Of a DNA stretch of 64,000 nucleotides, positions 35,585 through 45,646 are shown piece after piece. How positions within the stretch are numbered: the stretch's first letter is position 1; each line of letters starts with the position of its first letter. Below the pieces are notes generated by a model. The model was not told the DNA's origin. It saw nothing but the letters and a program-made list of their open reading frames with translations, and made no database searches. A program made the translations under genes and the position numbers. This DNA comes from Sophora flavescens (lineage: Eukaryota > Streptophyta > Magnoliopsida > Fabales > Fabaceae), in NCBI GenBank assembly GCA_030762895.1, contig CM061070.1:75627804-75691803 (forward strand), written 5' to 3'.

Positions 35585-36583
35585 TATTAATAAAATTATA
35601 AAAAAAATACAAAAAACATGGGGGACATAAACCAAACCCATACAAACAAAAATCCAACGCTATTTAAATCTATAGCTAGGTAGACCAAATCTATTACGGA
35701 AGAAGTCTACCCTAATGAAAATAGGAATCAAATCCGACCAAGAAGAGCAATGAGAGATAACCCCAAAAGAAACCAATTTGTCAGCACAAGAGTTCTCCTC
35801 CCTATAAATATGAGTCACCTTAAATTGCATGGAAGAGATTAAGACAAGGCAGTTTTTCCATATGTTGCTTAGCTACCAAGGAACCGAATCCGGAGAAGAG
35901 AAAGCTAGGACTACCAATATGGAGTCACACTCAAACTAAAGACTATGCCACCCTCTCTGGTAAGCTACTTCAATGAAAATCATGGCAGCAGATAGCTCAG
36001 CATGTAAAGTATAAGAAATGCCAAAATAAGAGGCAAAACATCTCAGAACAGTACCACTCCTGTCTCTGAAGATGCCACCACCGACATCATGCCGTGGAGA
36101 CCCTTTGGTAGCACCATCAGTATTAGCTTTTATCCAACCACAAGGAGGAGGAGTCCAATCAACTTGATTAATAGAAGGAGCCTTCCTAGGGTGACCCGTG
36201 ACAGCAAAAGATTTCAAGATAGAAAACTCCTCTATAGATGAAGACATTTGACAAGTAGTAGTGTTACCAGATAAAAAAGTGTAACCAATAACCATGGAAA
36301 TTGCAGATCTAAAAGAAATAAATTTTCTCTCAAATCTGATCTGATTCCTGCAATGCCAAATTGTCCCTAAAACATTAATGATGCAAGCCAATATGACAAC
36401 CCTACATTGTGGGCTCCAATAATTGCAGGTAGAAAAAATAGATTGAAAAGAAGACAAATATATTATTGATCTAATGAGATAATTGAATCGAGACCAAAGT
36501 CTTCAAGCAAAATTATTTAAGGAAAAAATGCCTACTTATTTCATCTGTTTTATAACAAATATTGCAAATAGAAACACAAACAC
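35585..36583 (-). pseudogene. LINE ORF2 3' part: RNase H domain
   Basis: Downstream part of a non-LTR retrotransposon ORF2. It begins in the zinc knuckle CVSICNICYKTDE (36580-36540), has a short decayed linker, then an open stretch 36457-35936 with the RNase H start WIKANTDGATKGS and GGGIFRDRSG. After TAG 35938-35936 (Trp expected) the domain continues as FECDS...VTHIYREENSCADKL. The A/T-rich 3' end is near 35590. It was joined to 53598-54480 before the Tork-like insertion. Confidence 0.8.
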
Positions 36584-37215
36584 GGTTGGAATTCCCTCCT
36601 AATTAATGGAGGAACCACATTCAAGTAATCTTCAGTAATTCAAATGCATGGAAAATAGAGAAGCACTTTCCAAGGTCTTGGAATTTATTCTTTGACTCTT
36701 GAAGACATCGCATTCTTCATAGAAATGTGAAGATAGCATTTTCAAGGGATCTTGAAAATATGAGAATTAATTAGCCTCCATTCATTACTCTTGGAAGAAG
36801 CCACACTCCTTCACTGTAAATAGGAGGCCTTGTGAAGAGTTGAAGAATCTCATCCAAGTGAGAGAAATCATCTTTAAGAGTGATAGAGTGAGAGAGAGTT
36901 TCTTGTAATTCTCTTTGAGAGAAAGAGAGTTGTATTTCCACCATACTTGGTGAGAGTCGAGAGATATTGTATACCATCCTGGTTGGGTGAGATTGAGAGA
37001 GATCCTCTTGTACAAGAGAGAGACGTTGTAATCCTACTTTTTCAATAGTGGAGATATTTTGCTGGACTAGGTCCCGTGGTTTTTCCCTTTCACGTTGAGG
37101 GGGCTTTCCACGTTAAAAATTCTTGGTGTGATTCTTCTACTCTTACTCTGTTTACTTTTATTATTGCCCATCTTAAATAACTTAGAGAGGGAAATTGTAC
37201 TGGTATTTCCCAACA
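36584..37215 (+). repeat. 5' LTR of Tork-like element
   Basis: 632 bp; begins GGTTGGAATTCCC (degenerate TG) and ends GGTATTTCCCAACA. Confidence 0.85.
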
Positions 37216-37216
37216 G

Positions 37217-37228
37217 TGGTATTAGAGC
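37217..37228 (+). other. Primer-binding site (Tork-like), one mismatch
   Basis: TGGTATTAGAGC, initiator tRNA-Met type with C-to-T at position 7. Confidence 0.75.
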
Positions 37229-37267
37229 TCGATAGATCGGGGGAGTTATAATCATGTGTGATTCAAG

Positions 37268-38194
37268 ATGGAGGGAGGTATCACTCATGATGGAGATATG
37301 TTCAAGCTAACTACATAAAATTATTCCTATTGGAAGCCGATGATGGAAGATCATTTATATTGGAAGGATCTGCATGAGCCAATCACCCAGAAGGATATGC
37401 CGGAGGGGAAGACTGACAAAGATTGGGAGCTCCAGAATTGGAAGGCGGTAGCTATGATTCGGAAATACATTGATCGAAGCTTGTTCGAGCATGTATCAAC
37501 TTATACCAATGCGTATGAGTTATGGACAAAACTTGAATCATTGATTCAAAAGAAGATGCCTAGGAACAAAGCTCATCTTGTCAGACGATTGGTGAAGTTG
37601 GAGTATACGGATGGTCAGAATATGATAGAGAATTTGAACACCTTCAAAGGAATTATGAATCAGCCGGCGAAGATAGAAGTGAAGGTTGATGATGAGTTGT
37701 AGACTCTTCTACTTCTCAGTTCTCTGCCTGAGAATAGGGACACATTGGTTGTCACTCTTAGCAATTCTGCTCCTGAAGGAAAGCTTAGCATGGATTCTGT
37801 GACAGACAGTCTGCTAAATGAAGAATCAAGGCGAAAGGAAAGAGGCTTGAATAATCAGACTCTTCTACTTCTCAGTTCTCTGCCTGAGAGTTGGGACACA
37901 TTGGTTGTCACTCTTAGCAATTCTGCTCCTGAAGGAAAGCTTAGCATGGATTCTGTGACAGATAGTCTGCTAAATGAAGAAAGAGGCTTGAACAATCAGT
38001 TAGAAGCCAACATTTTCCAACATAGAGGAAGAAGCAAAAATCGTGATAGAGGAGGCGGTGAGAAATCACCAGGAAGATCCAAGTCTCGCACTAAAGATAT
38101 GAGCTGTTTTTACTGTGGCAAACCTTGCCACAAGAAATCCGAGTGTAGATTCTTGAAGAGAGATCAGAAGGCTGGAACAGTCCACCCTGACTAG
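37268..38194 (+). pseudogene. Tork-like gag with internal tandem duplication
   Basis: Starts MEGGITHDG at ATG 37268. A stop TAA lies at 37316-37318 and TAG at 37700-37702. The core is DWELQNWKAVAMIRKYID...AYELWTKLESLI, with the nucleocapsid knuckle CFYCGKPCHKKSEC near the end. A 156-bp segment is repeated in tandem (37701-37856 and from 37857), encoding LLLLSSLPE...DTLVVTLSNSAPEGKL twice. The first copy starts with TAG where the second has CAG, direct evidence for a C-to-T change. A further stop at 38192-38194 (GAC TAG) precedes the protease. Confidence 0.85.
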
Positions 38195-38972
38195 ATTGAA
38201 CCGAAGAGGAAGGAAGATTAATCGACTGCTACAGTGGCCTCAGACGATGATGTATTGCTTATTAGAGAGGTGAACTATCTAAATGTTGCATATGATGACT
38301 GCATTTGGATAACTGACTCAGGTGCATCCTTCCATGTTACTCCTCATGAAGGATTCTTCTCAACATATCAAAGAGGAGACTTTGGTACGGTGAAGATGGG
38401 CAACCATGTTACAAGCAAGATTGTTGGCATTAGTGAAGTGACTCTGATGACTGAGAATGGAAACAAGGTCGTGCTAAAGGAGGTAAGACATGTTCCAAAT
38501 ATGCGTCTGAACCTTATCTCAGCAGGAAAGTTAGATGAAGCTGGGATGATAAACCAATTTGGGGCTGGTAGATGGAAACTCAATAGAGGAAGCATGATTG
38601 TTGCTTGTGGAAAGAAGGAAGGCTCCCCGTACATCATGCAGGGAAAGATATGCAAAGGAGAGATGAATGTTACTCAATACGCAAGCAAAGAATTGCAGCA
38701 CAGACGATTGGGTCACATGAGCAAGAAAAGCTTGGAGATTCTCGCAAAAGATCACCTTCCGTGCATCAAGGGTCGGCCACTTGAATCATGTGAAGATTGT
38801 TTGGTAGTCAAGCAACACAAAGTGTCTTTCCAAAGGTCAGACGATGGTAGAAGACGAAAACAGATCCTGGACCTTGTTCATTCAGACGTATGCTCAATCT
38901 CTGAAAGATCCATCGGTGGTGCCCAGTATTTTGTAACCTTCATCGATGATCACTGTAGGAAGTTGTGGGTGT
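38195..38972 (+). pseudogene. Tork-like protease and integrase N-terminus
   Basis: The protease motif is CIWITDSGASFHVTP (Asp-Ser-Gly). The GAG-pre-integrase/zinc region reads LQHRRLGHMSKKSLEIL ... CEDCLVVKQHKVSF, and the integrase core begins LDLVHSDVCSIS (first catalytic Asp) and FVTFIDDHCRKLWV. The reading is cut at 38973 by the SIRE-like insertion and resumes at 50504. Confidence 0.85.
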
Positions 38973-40431
38973 TGTTGGAACCAAAGTGGCTTTGGTTTAT
39001 TTAATCTCTAGGTTTTGATGTTAAAAAAAAGATTAAATTTGCTTGACAAAGTGTTAGTTGAGATCTAACAACAGAGTTCAGTTTATGCAGGAATATCCAA
39101 AATAATATAAGGTATACAATGCTTGGACTCTTGCAAAGAATTACCCGTCCAAATATTATTTAAACTGTTTGTATTTTAATCGCTAAATAGATGGCTAACT
39201 AAAAATCAGTAGACGTCCATAGTAGCCACATCGGCAGACGAGTGCTCTTCTCGAAACTCAAGTAAACATCCATAGTGCCTAACTAAAATTCAGTAGACGT
39301 CCATAGTGCCACGTCATTGGACGAGCGCTTCTACCACATCAGTGGACGAGCAGAATAAAACATTTTGTACACGCGTTCTAAAACTAAGTGCCAGTAGACG
39401 GTTCTACATCTTCTATAAATTTACTACCTTAAATATGATTTAATGCAATCTGGACCACATTGAATTTATTTCAAATGATTGATATTTATTTCAAAGGAAT
39501 ATATGTTCTTTATAATTGTTTTATCTGCAAAATGCCTTGTCTCTTTGTAAGAAAATTCATAGTACTATCAAAGAAATACAGAAAACAAACAGTACAATTG
39601 GAATTGCAAAACGATTTGTACGATGACATCTTTATTGCTGGACCAAAGCTGGGTTATACACAAAGGAGGAAAGAAAGTTTTTAAGGTACAATTGCTCAGA
39701 ACAGTGAGCCTCCATTTTGTGATTTTCTGATAACCAAGGAAGCTTTTCAACACGACCAAAATCAAGCTATCAGTCTCAACGGATATCATGCATTTAATGC
39801 CAACTCTATAACGGGACTATTCAAATAACCGTTGAAGATTTACAAGGGAACTTGAAGAACACTATATATAGTAGGTCTCAAGCACTGAAGAATAACTTTT
39901 GTCATTTGAACATTTTCAAGATATTCAAAGCTCATATTCTCCTTGTAAAGCAAAAGTCTGTAATTCTTAAGGATTGAATATTTGTGAAAATATTCAGTAG
40001 ATCTTAAACCTTCATACCCTCACATATAGTGAGTTAGAAAGATCTAAGAAAAATCTTTGTGATTGAGTTAGATCTTGAAGAGGCTTGGCAAGAAAGTAAT
40101 ACTTGTAGCCCGGAGAGGTGAAGAATACTTGTTGTAGAAACTATTTGAAAATAGTGGAGAAAATCCTTCAAGTAGAAAGGACTGGACGTAGCTCTTGGTT
40201 GGAAAAGAGTGTACCAGGATAAAATACCCGAGTGAATTTTCTATCCCTTATCTTTTACAGTCTTATTTATTTATACTAACTGTGGGATTTGATTTTGGTT
40301 TTGTTAATCTTTTAAAAAGGATTTCTTGTGTGCTTAATCTTTTTATCTTCTGCTTGTGAAAAGGGTTTTTGAGAAAATAATTAACAAACACAATTCAACC
40401 CCCCTTCTTGTGTTTGCCTGTGCCAACTTCA
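38973..40431 (+). repeat. 5' LTR of SIRE-like element
   Basis: 1459 bp. U3 contains repeated GTAGACGTCCATAG and GGACGAG words (39223-39360). It lacks a 44-bp segment present in the 3' LTR (49346-49389), which is bordered by GGAC direct repeats, so a slippage-type deletion is likely. Confidence 0.88.
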
Positions 40432-40433
40432 GT

Positions 40434-40445
40434 TGGTATCAGAGC
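40434..40445 (+). other. Primer-binding site (SIRE-like)
   Basis: Perfect TGGTATCAGAGC, 2 bp after the LTR; initiator tRNA-Met type. Confidence 0.88.
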
Positions 40446-40502
40446 TCAGCCTTGATAGGGTTGAGCATCTAACAAGTGCTAAGGCAGTACGATCCAACAA
40501 TC

Positions 40503-42170
40503 ATGGATGCAGAAGGACAAGCTATCAACAGACCCCCTCTCTTTGATGGAACTGATTATGATTATTGGAAAAAGAGATGATGGCACTCTTGGATGCACAC
40601 GATGCTGACATCTGGGAACTGATAGAAAATGGCTACACTGAGCCAAGGAGTGAAGCTGGAGTTACAGTGACTAGAGCTGAATGAACTCATGAGCAGAAAA
40701 GCCAACATCATCTAAACTTGAAAGCTAAGCACTATCTCATGTGTGCTATCACTAGATCTGAGCATGACAAGGTTCATAGTTGCAACACAGCTAAAGAAAT
40801 CTGGGATACTCTTGCACTAGCTCATGAAGGTTCCTCACAAGTGAAGGAATCAAAGATAAGCATGCTGGTTCACCAGCATGAGCTATTCAAGATGGATGAT
40901 CATGAAACTATAGACCAAATGTTTGGAAGATTTCAAACAATCACCAACAGTCTCAGGTCTCTTGGAAAGGTCTATGAGAATAGAGATCATGTGAGAAAAA
41001 TTTTGAGAAGTCTCTCAAAGCAGTGGAGACCTAAGGTAACTGCTATACAGGAAGCAAAGAATCTGAATACTCTTTCTCTGGAAGAGCTTCTGGGGTCATT
41101 AAAAGTTCATGAACTTGAACTTAATGAAGAGGAAGCTCCAGAAAAGGAAAATCCATTGCCTTAAAGGCCAAGAAAGCTAGTTCCTCAAAGGTGCTTAAAG
41201 TTGCTGAGTCCTCAGATGAAGCTGATTCATCAAATAATGAAGATGACTCAGATGAGGATGAACTATCTTTCATCTCCAGAAAAATCCAAATGTGGAGAAA
41301 GAAAGGTGGATTCAGAAGGAAGCAATTCAATAAAAAATTCTCCAATGAGAAGTCAGCTTCCAAGGAGAAAGGCCCACCCCTGTGCTTTAAATGTAAGAAA
41401 CCAGGACACTTCAAAGCTGACTGCCCAGAGCTGAAGGAGAAAAAGAAATTCTTCAAAAAGAAGAAAGGCTTGACGGCTACATGGGAGGATCTTGACCTGT
41501 CTTCTTCAGATAAAGAAGATGAAGCAGGAGAAGAAGCAAACATTTTCTTCATGGCTGACACTGCATCAGAAAGTGAATTCACTGATGCTGAGGTAATGGA
41601 CTCTGATCCATCTACTCTTCAAACTATTTTTGATGAATTACTGCATGAATCATGCATACTGTCTAAAGAGTATAAGAGTCTCAAAAATAAGTTTATTAAA
41701 CTCTCTAGAGATTATGATGAGGTATGAACAGAGAATCAAAACCTTAAGGATGAAAATGAAACACTAAAATCGAACAATGTTAGTCTGGCTGACAAGACGA
41801 AGTCTAATAGCTCTTATGAAGTTGAACAACTGAAACAAGATGTGACATACTTGACAGACTCGCTGTCAAAACTGGTTGGTAGCTCAGATAAATTAAACCT
41901 TATATTAAGATATTCTAGATCACCACATGACAAATCTGGAATTGGTTATGATAAAGAGAAGCAAGATGCACCTCTGAATAAACCAAAAGTTCATACACAA
42001 TATAAGGCTTCTAAAGTCTGTCCACAGTACACTAAGTCAAAACCAAGCCCTTCCAATACTTACTGCAAAGTATGTGGAAAAAGTGGGCATGTGTCATCTA
42101 AATGCATACATAACAAGCATGCAAAGCATTCACGACCTATGATCACGAACAAGAAACAGAAACAGAAGTC
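40503..42170 (+). pseudogene. SIRE-like gag, broken
   Basis: Starts MDAEGQAINRPPLFDG, then a frameshift near 40575, a stop TGA at 40682-40684 (Trp expected), and the core HYLMCAITRSEHDKV ... AKEIWDTLALAHEG. A stop TAA at 41162-41164 and a frame change follow. First knuckle CFKCKKPGHFKADC (about 41390), a Glu/Lys/Ser-rich region, stop TGA at 41725-41727, a coiled-coil-like LKDENETLKSNN stretch, and a second knuckle CKVCGKSGHVSSKC (about 42063). Two knuckles and a long acidic linker are usual for this lineage. Confidence 0.83.
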
Positions 42171-45100
42171 CTGGTACTTGGATAGTGGGTGCTCACTACA
42201 CATGACAGGAGAAAGGTAGATGTTCCAAGACCTTAGACCCAAAGATGGTGGCTGGGTCACCTTTGGAGGAAACCAAAAAGGAAAGATCATTGGTATAGGT
42301 AAAATTGGTAAACATCCTTTTCCCTCCATTGATAATGTTCTGTTAGTAAATGGTCTTAAACACAGTCTACTTAACATTAGTCAATTATGTGATAGTGGGT
42401 TTGCTGTTTCATTTAATAAGAATATGTGTGCTGTCAAGAAAGCTGATGGATCACTCTTATACACTGCCCAGCGGCAAAACAATCTGTATAAGATTGACTT
42501 AGAGGACCTCTCAAATCAAAGTGTCTCTTGTCTAGTGTCCATTGAGGATGAATGATGGATTTGGCACAAAAGGTTTGGTCATGCAAGTTTGAGGTTAATC
42601 TCAAAACTGAAAAAGCATAACCTTGTAAGAGGTCTACCAAACCTTAGTTTCAAATCTGATGCTCTCTATGATGCATGTCAAAAGGGAAAACAAGTCAAAG
42701 GTTCTTTTGAATCTAAGAATGTTGTTAGTACCAACAGACCACTAGAATTGTTACACCTTGATCTCTTTGGTCCAACAAGGACTGCCTCTGTCAGTGGTAA
42801 GAAATATGGTCTTATCATAGTAGACGACTAAACTATATGGACATGGGTTATGTTCCTTTCTCACAAGGATGAGTCATTCAAGGTCTTTTATGTATTCTGC
42901 AAACGTGTACAGAATGAAAAAGGCATGTGTATAGATTCAATTAGAAGTGATCATAGGGGAGAATTTTTCAATGAGCTATTCCATGAGTTTTGTGAAGAAA
43001 GTGGTATTCATCACAACTTCTCAATACCAAGAACACCACAACAAAATGGTGTGGTAAAGAGAAAGAACAGATCTCTTCAAGAGATGGCTAGGACTATGCT
43101 CAATGACAATTCTGTCCCTAAGCACTTCTAGGCTGAAGCTGTGAACACTGCCTGCTACATTCAGAACATAATATACATTAGACATATTCTGAATAAGACT
43201 CCTTATGAATTGTGGAAAGGTAGAAAACCCAACATTTCATACTTTCATCCTTTTGGTTGTAAATGTTAAATTCTTAATACTAAAGATCAACTGGGAAAAT
43301 TTGATCCTAAAGTAGATAATGGAATCCTTTTAGGATTTTCGGAAACTTCAAAAGGTTTTAGAGTTTATAATTCTAGAACTTTAGTTGTAGAAGAATGTAT
43401 TCATGTCAAATTTGACGACAAACAGCCTGATAAGAGACTATCAGAGCTAGATGAAGCTTTTGCAGATCTTGATCTAAATATCTCAGGAGAGAAACCAGAA
43501 ATCAAGACTGATATCCAAGTAGACGACACTTCTCAACAACAACCAGAAACGTCCACCTCTCAACAGGAAAATGCTCAGAAATCTTGGTATTTCATAAACT
43601 ACCATCCTCAAGATCAAATCATTGGTGACCCCAATGACAAGCTAAGAACTAGGTCAACCTTCAGAGAATAAAGTGATTCTACTCTTATCTCTGAATGTGA
43701 ACCGAAGATGGTGGACGAAGCTCTACTGGACGAAGGATGGATTCTAGCTATACAAGAAGTGCTTAATCAGTTTGAGAGAAGTGAAGTCTGGACGTTCGTA
43801 CCCCTGCCTGAAGACAAATCAGTCATTGGAACAAAGTGGGTCTACAGAAACAAGCTTGATGAAGATGGTAAGGTTGTGAGAAACAAGGCAAGACTTGTTG
43901 CTCAAGGTTACTCTCGAGAAGAAGGTATAGACTATACTGAAACTTTTGCACCTGTTGCTAGGCTAGAAGCTATAAGAATTTTAATATCGTTTGCTGCACA
44001 TCATAGCTTTATGCTTTTTCAAATGGATGTTAAAAGTGCCTTTTTAAATGGCTTTATTAATGAAGAAGTATACGTCATGCAACCTCCTGGTTTTAAAAAT
44101 ACAAATCACCCTGAACATGTTTATAAGCTTAAGAAAGCACTGTATGGACTTAAACAAGCTCCTAGAGCTTGGTACGATAGGTTAAGTTCGTTTCTAATGG
44201 AAAGTGGTTTTAATAGAGGAAAAGTAGACAACTCTATTTAGAAAAACTATTAAGTCAGATTTCATTAAAGTACAGATTTATGTTGATGATATCATTTTCG
44301 GTGCTACTAATGAATCTCTATGCAAGGAATTTTCTAAGTTAATGCAGAAAGAATTTGAAATGAGCATGATGGGAGAACTCAAATTCTTCCCTGGACTTCA
44401 AGTTAAACAGTCTATGGATGAGTTGTACATCCATCAGGCTAAGAATACAAAGGAACTTCTAAAGAGGTTTAAGATGGATGGTTGCAAACCAATGAATACT
44501 CCTATGCATCCCACTTCAATACTAAACAAAGATGATAAAGAGAAAAAGGTAGACCAAAAGGTATATAGAGGTATGATAGGATCTCTTTTATATCTAACTA
44601 CGTCTAGGCCTGATATAATGTTCAGTGTTTGCTTATGTGCTCGTTTTCAATCTGATCCTAAAGAGTCTCATCTTTCAACAGTTAAAAGAATATTTAGATA
44701 TTTAAAAGGTACTACTAATCTGGGCTTGTGCTTTAAGGAAAATGTTGATTACAGATTAGTTGGTTTTTGTGATACTGACTATGCTAGAGATAGAATTGAA
44801 AGAAAAAGCACTAATGGAGGATGTCACTTCATTGGAGCTAACCTAGTATCATGGTCAACCAAAAGGCAACGTACCATTGCTCTATCAACTGCTGAAGCAG
44901 AATACATATCGGCTGCAAGCTGCTGCTCACAACTTCTATGGATCAAACATCAATTGGAGGACTACAATGTATTTGTAAGTAGCATTCCACTTATGTGTGA
45001 TAATACTGCTGCAATCAATTTATCTAAGAATCCAATATTGCATTCTAGAGCCAAGCATATAGAAATCAAACATCATTTTATTAGGGATTATGTGCAAAAA

Positions 45101-45221
45101 GGTGTTTGATGTTCAATTTGTAGATACTGACCACCAATGGGCAGATATCTTCACTAAACCTCTTGCTGAGGACAGATTTATCTTTATAAGAAAGCATTTA
45201 AATATGTTGTATGTGGATTGA
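42171..45221 (+). pseudogene. SIRE-like pol: protease, integrase, RT, RNase H
   Basis: Protease motif WYLDSGCSLHMTG at the start. Integrase: HKRFGHASL, LHLDLFGPTRT, SDHRGEFFN and PQQNGVVKRKNR. RT: GTKWVYRNKLDEDG, MDVKSAFLNG, LYGLKQAPRAWYDRL and the active site QIYVDDIIFG (in a shifted frame, about 44270-44300). RNase H: CDTDYARD, LSTAEAEYI and CDNTAAI. Stops at 42216, 42553, 42829, 43129, 43267 and 43669; frameshifts near 44238 and 45105. Those at 42216 and 43129 replace Trp (TGG to TAG). It ends HLNMLYVD and TGA at 45219-45221. Confidence 0.87.
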
Positions 45222-45261
45222 GTTAGTATAATTGTTGTAAAGTTGGTCGTCTATTGCATGT

Positions 45262-45345
45262 TCTCTCTACACGTCCACTAGTCATGACGTCCAGAGCACG
45301 TGAAATCTACGCGTCCACTACATATGTCTTTACGCGTCCACTCTT
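45262..45345 (+). repeat. CGTCCA-type short repeats upstream of the SIRE-like internal TATA box
   Basis: Four related words in about 80 bp: ACACGTCCACT, GACGTCCAG, ACGCGTCCACT and ACGCGTCCACT. Similar GACGTCCA and GGACGAG words are clustered in the U3 of both LTRs. Confidence 0.55.
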
Positions 45346-45376
45346 AGTCTTATATTAATTTGTCCTTGAACACATT

Positions 45377-45385
45377 TATATAAAA
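45377..45385 (+). promoter_or_regulatory. Internal TATA box before the SIRE-like extra ORF
   Basis: TATATAAAA about 262 bp before the ATG at 45647. It is followed by a CT-rich stretch (45480-45645) like a plant 5' leader. Suggests independent transcription of the extra ORF; inference only. Confidence 0.5.
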
Positions 45386-45646
45386 CACTTCTTTTTCCTT
45401 GCTGAGTCAGCTACCTTCATCAATCCCATCGTAACTTTTTATGGTCCCAACCAACGTCGTTTTACACTTAATGACATGTCTTGTCATTTTTTTTTGAAAA
45501 CTATTGTTTTTCAGAAATCTTTAAAAGTAACCTTTTCCCTCTGAAAAACTTTTCTCATCTCTTCATCCCTATCAACCTAGCTCTCTGAATCCTTCGAACT
45601 CTCTATCTCCTTTGTTCTTCCAAACCTTAACTCATCTTACTCCACA

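Noticed and set aside
39460..39684. 74-codon ORF repeated at 49527-49751
   Set aside because: Both lie in the SIRE-like LTRs; same explanation, no domain.
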